NCBI RefSeq assembly: GCF_900117455.1 | Contig: NZ_FPHO01000003.1 | Coordinates: 1,764,501-1,828,500, forward strand | Direction: 5' to 3' | Source: Hyphomicrobium sp. CS1GBMeth3 | GTDB taxonomy: Bacteria > Pseudomonadota > Alphaproteobacteria > Rhizobiales > Hyphomicrobiaceae | DNA: 64,000 nt | Part shown: positions 59,737 to 64,000 of the stretch, piece by piece | How the letters are laid out: every line of letters begins with the position of its first letter | Numbering within the stretch: position 1 is the stretch's first letter | Notes under the pieces: generated by a model | What the model saw: the letters and a program-made list of their open reading frames with translations, nothing else | The model's database searches: none | Told to the model about the DNA's origin: nothing | Translations under genes and position numbers: made by a program

Positions 59737-60624
59737 ATGCGTTCAGTTCGAGTCCGGCTCGGCCGGCGCCTTGGCGCGTGGTCCATGGCGACTGCGGCTC
59801 TTCTGATCGCCGGTATCCTCTGCAACCCGGCAGCGGCAGACACGGCTGAGCAATCCGGTGGCCGGCAGGTCTGGGCCGGTGCCGACGTTTCGAGCGATGT
59901 CTGGCTCGTCTATTCCGGCGTCACGGTGGCGCCGTGGAGCAGCATCTACGAGGATGGTATCCGCGTCCGCGCCGCAGGCGGGTACGGCGGCTACAAGCAG
60001 TCCTACACGCAACACTCGATCGACCTCACCACCGACGCTGACAGGTTCACGCAGCGCGAGCTGGACGTGAGCACTTACTACGGCGAGGTGCTGATCGGCT
60101 ACCTGAAGCGCTACGGCGAGCTGACGGCGAAGGCGTTCGTGGGGGCCTCGATCATCAGCCACAATCTCGGAATGGCCGAGGAGGTGATCGCCATCGGCGA
60201 CGAGGTCGGCATCAAGGGTGCGCTGGAGCTGTGGCTGAACATCGGCGAGCGGGGATGGGGCTCGCTGGACCTATGGTGGTCATCGGCCCACGACACCCGC
60301 GCAGCCAGGGCGCGCGTCGGCTATCGCGTTTGGCCCAATCTCTCAATTGGCCTCGAAGGCGGCATCAACGTCGATGCTCGCGCTGAGTGCCGCTTGAGCG
60401 GCAAGAGAAGCCGCGAGTGCGGACACGTCATCGTCTCCGATGACGGCACGGTTGTTCGAGATTTCGATAGCGCCGAGCTCCTCGACTACGCCCGCGGCGG
60501 AACCTTCGCCCGCTACGAATGGGGCGTCAGCGAAGTGTCGGTTTCGGTTGGCGCGCTGCGCAACGCCTTTGCTGATAACGAGGTTGCGCCGTACGTGACG
60601 CTCAACTGGCTGACCCAGTTTTGA
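59737..60624 (+). CDS. bcsS: Cellulose biosynthesis protein BcsS-like
   Basis: About 295 residues from ATG 59737 (59716 and 59725 are alternatives). A signal peptide (about 1-34, ending NPAAAD) is followed by a beta-rich protein with VWLVYSGVTVAPWSSIYEDG, IRVRAAGGYGGYKQSY, GYLKRYGELTAKAFVGAS, YRVWPNLSIGLEGG and an aromatic C-terminal (VTLNWLTQF) like an outer-membrane beta-barrel. This is the BcsS pattern known from Hyphomicrobiales. No cellulose synthase genes are near, so the name implies family only. Confidence 0.72.
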   Translation: MRSVRVRLGRRLGAWSMATAALLIAGILCNPAAADTAEQSGGRQVWAGADVSSDVWLVYSGVTVAPWSSIYEDGIRVRAAGGYGGYKQSYTQHSIDLTTDADRFTQRELDVSTYYGEVLIGYLKRYGELTAKAFVGASIISHNLGMAEEVIAIGDEVGIKGALELWLNIGERGWGSLDLWWSSAHDTRAARARVGYRVWPNLSIGLEGGINVDARAECRLSGKRSRECGHVIVSDDGTVVRDFDSAELLDYARGGTFARYEWGVSEVSVSVGALRNAFADNEVAPYVTLNWLTQF

Positions 60625-60750
60625 GCCTGTTCCCTACGGGATTGCGTTAACATTCTGATATTCCATAAATTTTTATCGGGACTCAAGCGAGTCGATTCAT
60701 CGCCGCAAGGCTTGGATCCGCCTTGACGCCACCACAATCTTGGGAAACAA

Positions 60751-60772
60751 ATAAAACGAATGTTCGTTTTAT
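60751..60772. promoter_or_regulatory. Palindromic operator upstream of the TetR gene
   Basis: Ten-base arms ATAAAACGAA and TTCGTTTTAT flank a TG centre, 53 bases before the TetR start codon. Its length and symmetry suit a TetR-family dimer. It is AT-rich within a GC-rich genome and so stands out. Confidence 0.72.
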
Positions 60773-60824
60773 AAATGACCTGCGAAGGCTAGAACCGACT
60801 CGGCATCCGTCGTCTGAAGACCCC

Positions 60825-61496
60825 ATGCCCAAGCTCAAACCAGAGACCCAGAAGGCCCGCCGCGAGCGCATTCTCGACGCGGCGGAAATTTGCTTTGCCC
60901 GCGCGGGCTTCCACCGTTGCACGATGCAGGACATCTGCCGCGAGGCGGGTATCAGCCCCGGCGCGCTGTACGTGTATTTCGCCTCAAAGGAGGATCTGAT
61001 CGCGGGCATCGTCGAGCGCGACCGTGCCAAGCTGGCCGCGGAGCTCGCGGAACTCGCGGATGCGCCGGATCTGCTGACCGCGATGGCCAAGCTCGGCGAG
61101 CACTACATGACGGAGGAGCCGCAGTACAAGCGTGTGCTCGGCCTCGAGATCGGCGGCGAGTCGACGCGCAATCCCAACGTCGCCGCGACGTTCCGCTCCG
61201 TCGATGCTTACTGCCGCCAGAGCTTCGAGCAGGTGTTCGAACGCGCGCGCCAGGACGGCAAGATCAAGCCGCAGGATGATTCGCATACGCTGTCTGAGGT
61301 TGTCTCTCTGATCGGCGATGGCTTGTTCTGGCGCCGTGCCGTCGACCCGGACTTCGACATTCAGAAGATCCTGCCCGTGCTCGTGCGCATGGTGAGCACG
61401 CTGTTGAACCCGGTGGATCCTGCAGCCACAGACACCGCTCTGTCTTCGTCTCAACCCGAAACCGGAAAACCCCAAAAGTCCGAGGCTGCGTCATGA
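60825..61496 (+). CDS. TetR-family transcriptional regulator
   Basis: 223 residues from ATG 60825; the frame extends to 60723 but that covers the operator. The N-terminal TetR helix-turn-helix (RERILDAAEICFARAGFHRC, TMQDICREAGISPGALYVYF, ASKEDLIAGI) is complete; the ligand domain is helical (DFDIQKILPVLVRMVSTLL). The stop overlaps the start of the efflux adaptor gene (ATGA). It most likely represses itself and the RND pump from the palindrome at 60751-60772. Confidence 0.92.
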   Translation: MPKLKPETQKARRERILDAAEICFARAGFHRCTMQDICREAGISPGALYVYFASKEDLIAGIVERDRAKLAAELAELADAPDLLTAMAKLGEHYMTEEPQYKRVLGLEIGGESTRNPNVAATFRSVDAYCRQSFEQVFERARQDGKIKPQDDSHTLSEVVSLIGDGLFWRRAVDPDFDIQKILPVLVRMVSTLLNPVDPAATDTALSSSQPETGKPQKSEAAS

Positions 61497-62746
61497 GAAA
61501 GCGTGCGCTCGTTATATTCGCGAGCCTCGTCGGGCTTGGCATAGCCGCCTATCAATCTGGCCTCGTCGAGCCTTACCTCGCGTCATTTGCCGCCAAGCAG
61601 GACGATGCCAAGCATAACGCGGCCAAAGAGCAGCCGCCGCCGGCCGTGTCCGTGGTCGAGGCAGCGAAGGCGGATTTCGTCGAGACGGTGCTCGTCACGG
61701 GGTCGTTCGTGCCGCGCGAGGAGATCCTGGTTGCGCCGGAGGTCGACGGCCTGCGCGTGCTCGAGTTGAAGGCCGAGGAAGGCGACAAGGTCAAGAAAGG
61801 GGATCTGCTCGCCGTGCTGGTCACCGAGCAGATCGAAGCCCAGCTTGCGGCGAATGAAGCCTCGCTCGGCAGCGCCACCGCGTCCATAGAGCGCGCAAAA
61901 AGCCAGATCCTCGAGATGGAGGCCCGCGTCGCGGAGGCGAAGGCACAGCTCGAACGCGCCCGCCCGCTCGTGCAATCGAAGTATCTGTCCGAGGCGGTCT
62001 TCGATCAGCGTCACCTTGCGTTCAAATCCGCCGAGGCGCAGCTCGAATCTTCACGCGGCGCGCTTGCGCAGGCCAAGGCAGAGAAAAGCCAGATCGAGGC
62101 GCAACGCCGCGAGCTTGTCTGGCGTCGCGGTCGCGCCGAGGTACGCGCCCCCGCAGACGGCATTGTAAGCAAGCGCGCGGGCCGCATCGGCGGCATCGCC
62201 ACCGCAAGCACGCTGACCGGCGGCGATACCATGTTCCGCATTATCGAAAAGGGCGAGATCGAGCTCGATGCGGAGGTCGCCGAGACGCACCTGTGGAAGA
62301 TCAAGCCGGGCCAGCCGGCGCGCATCGCGGCGCCCGGCGGCCTCGAGGTGGATGGTAAGGTGCGCCTGGTCTCCCCCGAGGTGGACAAGGCAACCCGCCT
62401 TGGCCGGGTGCGCATCTTCCTGGGCGACAACCCTGCCCTCAAGGTCGGCGCCTTCGGACGCGGCTTGGTCGAGACCGGTCGCGGTCGTGCCATCGCCGTG
62501 CCCCTCTCCGCCGTTCTCTACACGGCCGAGGGCCCGAGCATCCAGGTCGTCACCAACGGCAAGGTTGCAACGCGTGCGATCAAGACGGGGCTTGAGGCGA
62601 ACGGCATGATTGCCGTCGAGAGCGGCCTTGCCGAAGGCGGTCTCGTCGTCGCAAAAGCCGGCACGTTTCTGCGCAACGGCGATGCGGTCCGGGCCGTGAA
62701 GCCTGAGGCAGCCGCCTCCGGCGAGCTTAGCGAGGCCAGCCAATGA
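61493..62746 (+). CDS. RND efflux periplasmic adaptor (MFP) subunit
   Basis: 417 residues. An N-terminal membrane anchor/signal (about 4-25, ALVIFASLVGLGIAAYQSGL) is followed by VDGLRVLELKAEEGDKVKKG (biotinyl-lipoyl half), a coiled-coil hairpin (about 110-200, SIERAKSQILEMEARVAEAK), VRAPADGIVSKRAGRIGG (second half) and a beta-barrel domain. It links the inner-membrane pump to an outer-membrane channel. Coupled to both the TetR gene and the pump gene by ATGA overlaps. Confidence 0.93.
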   Translation: MRKRALVIFASLVGLGIAAYQSGLVEPYLASFAAKQDDAKHNAAKEQPPPAVSVVEAAKADFVETVLVTGSFVPREEILVAPEVDGLRVLELKAEEGDKVKKGDLLAVLVTEQIEAQLAANEASLGSATASIERAKSQILEMEARVAEAKAQLERARPLVQSKYLSEAVFDQRHLAFKSAEAQLESSRGALAQAKAEKSQIEAQRRELVWRRGRAEVRAPADGIVSKRAGRIGGIATASTLTGGDTMFRIIEKGEIELDAEVAETHLWKIKPGQPARIAAPGGLEVDGKVRLVSPEVDKATRLGRVRIFLGDNPALKVGAFGRGLVETGRGRAIAVPLSAVLYTAEGPSIQVVTNGKVATRAIKTGLEANGMIAVESGLAEGGLVVAKAGTFLRNGDAVRAVKPEAAASGELSEASQ

Positions 62747-64000
62747 ACGTCTCGGCCTGGTCGATCCGCCATCCGGTACCGTCGTTGGTGCTGTTTCTCG
62801 TGCTGATGGTGCTCGGCGTGCTGAGCTTCCAGTCGCTTCCTGTCACGCGCTTTCCGAACATCGACGTGCCGATCGTGCAGGCGCGTATCTATCAGTCCGG
62901 CGCCGCGCCGTCCGAGCTCGAGACGCAGGTGACCAAGCGCGTCGAGGATGCCATTGCCGGCGTCACCGGAGTGAAGCACGTCACATCGGCCATCACCGAA
63001 GGCTCGTCCCTGACGACCGTCGAGTTCTACCTTGAAGTGGACCCGGACCGCGCTCTGAATGACGTCAAGGATGCCGTGCAGCGAATCCGCACCGATTTGC
63101 CGCGCACCATCGAAGAGCCCGTCGTCACGCGCATCGAGATCGAAGGCCTTCCGGTCGTCACGTATTCGGCCCGCGCTCCGGCCATGACACCCGAGGAGCT
63201 GTCGTGGTTTGTCGACGACACCATGGTTCGCTTGCTGCAGGGCGTGAGAGGCGTCTCCCAGGTGGCACGCATGGGTGGCGTGCTGCGCGAGGTTCGCATC
63301 AACCTCGACCCGGATCGTCTGCTTGCCTATGGCACGACTGCGGGAGAGGTGAACCGGCAGGTGCGCGCGTCGAACATCAATCTGGCCGGTGGACGCGGCG
63401 AGATCGCCGGCCGCGAGCAGGCCATCCGTACGCTCGCGAGCAAGGAGACAGTTGCCGAGCTGGCGCAGACGATGATTGCGCTGCCCGGCAACCGCAAAGT
63501 GCGTCTCGATCAGCTTGGCACCGTCACCGACGAGGTTGAGGAGCCGCGCACCTTCGCGAAGCTCGACGGCCAGGACATCGTCGCGTTCGCGATCTCGCGC
63601 GCCAAAGGCGAAAGCGATACGGGCGTGGCGGAACGCGTCGCCGAGAGGATCGACGAAATCCGCAAGCTCTATCCGGATGTCACGCTGCAGCGCATCGACA
63701 ACACCGTCGACTATACGATGGGCTCCTATGAAGCCACCATGAAGACCCTCATGGAGGGCGCGGCGTTGGCGGTGATCGTCGTGTTTCTGTTTCTGCGCGA
63801 TCTGCGCGCGACGATCATTGCCGCCATTGCACTGCCCTTGTCGATCATCCCTGCCTTCTGGGCCATGTCGGCGATGGATTTCTCGCTCAACCTCGTGAGC
63901 CTTCTGGCCATCACCATCGTCACCGGCATCCTCGTCGACGACGCCATCGTCGAGATCGAGAACATCGTCCGGCATATCAATATGGGCAAATCGCCTTATC
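62743..64000 (+). CDS. RND efflux pump permease (AcrB/HAE1 family), partial
   Basis: From ATG 62743 the frame is open to the window edge (419 codons). First membrane span near 8-30 (VLFLVLMVLGVLSFQSLPVT), then the pore domain with FPNIDVPIVQARIYQSGAAP and ELETQVTKRVEDAI, and spans 2-4 from about 335 (ALAVIVVFLFLRDLRATIIA). The TM4 region reads TGILVDDAIVEIEN, with the two Asp residues that carry protons in AcrB. Substrate not predictable. The start overlaps the adaptor stop. Confidence 0.93.
   Translation, partial: MNVSAWSIRHPVPSLVLFLVLMVLGVLSFQSLPVTRFPNIDVPIVQARIYQSGAAPSELETQVTKRVEDAIAGVTGVKHVTSAITEGSSLTTVEFYLEVDPDRALNDVKDAVQRIRTDLPRTIEEPVVTRIEIEGLPVVTYSARAPAMTPEELSWFVDDTMVRLLQGVRGVSQVARMGGVLREVRINLDPDRLLAYGTTAGEVNRQVRASNINLAGGRGEIAGREQAIRTLASKETVAELAQTMIALPGNRKVRLDQLGTVTDEVEEPRTFAKLDGQDIVAFAISRAKGESDTGVAERVAERIDEIRKLYPDVTLQRIDNTVDYTMGSYEATMKTLMEGAALAVIVVFLFLRDLRATIIAAIALPLSIIPAFWAMSAMDFSLNLVSLLAITIVTGILVDDAIVEIENIVRHINMGKSPY

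Noticed and set aside
62518..63975. 485-codon minus-strand frame
   Set aside because: Antisense to the RND pump gene; His/Arg/Asp-rich shadow.

Overview
The window is a high-GC alphaproteobacterial chromosome segment, most likely from the Hyphomicrobiales (Rhizobiales). The evidence is gene order as well as gene content: aroK-aroB-CNNM transporter-bolA-DnaJ-cobS-cobT, the murA/DUF2948/hisD/UPF0262/LMW-phosphatase/maf/yacG/tRNA-Phe neighbourhood, and lineage-typical families (DUF992, DUF1178, BcsS, CobST aerobic cobaltochelatase). A family-level placement such as Hyphomicrobiaceae is only a guess.

Layout. 1-11.3 kb: core block with the start of xerD, shikimate kinase and 3-dehydroquinate synthase (separated by a cluster of palindromic repeats), a CNNM/CorC-type transporter, BolA, a J-domain protein, CobS and CobT with a small membrane protein between them, and a phytase-like secreted protein. 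11.3-17.0 kb: a CAP-domain lipoprotein, then a two-gene unit (winged-helix-like protein plus an 1130-residue protein with an AAA-like and a HerA/FtsK-like ATPase) that matches no system I can name. 17-30.2 kb: housekeeping genes (MutT, GNAT, methyltransferase, ComF, glutaredoxin, Nit-type amidase, DUF1178), CheB and a CheY-like regulator, arabinose-5-phosphate isomerase, a CapD/FlaA1-type sugar-nucleotide dehydratase, molybdate ModBC without ModA, and CysQ.

30.2-50.2 kb is accessory. A 1-kb AT-richer scar is followed by an 18.9-kb integrative element bounded by an 18-bp direct repeat (31202-31219 and 50129-50146); the right copy is the 3' end of an intact tRNA-Phe gene. The element ends in a tyrosine integrase preceded by an AlpA/Xis-like gene. 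Both ends carry copies of TTTCCCAC that could be integrase arm sites. It also carries a second tyrosine recombinase, a HigBA-like toxin-antitoxin pair with a probably leaderless promoter, a small replication module (HTH initiator-like protein, DnaB/RecA-like ATPase, zinc-finger protein, a protein with an SSB-like DEIPF tail), and two large proteins resembling podovirus ejection (internal virion) proteins. I see no capsid, portal, terminase or tail gene, so it looks like a phage satellite, a phage-plasmid remnant or an unusual integrative element.

50.2-64 kb returns to core: yacG, maf, a Crp-type regulator with a membrane adenylate cyclase (where infA usually sits in relatives), LMW phosphatase, UPF0262, hisD, DUF2948, DUF992, a stand-alone cyclic-nucleotide-binding protein, murA, a 58-residue conserved-type small protein, BcsS, and a TetR-regulated RND efflux operon that runs off the window. 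A 49-bp palindromic repeat family occurs at three places (2.9, 19.7 and 57.8 kb).
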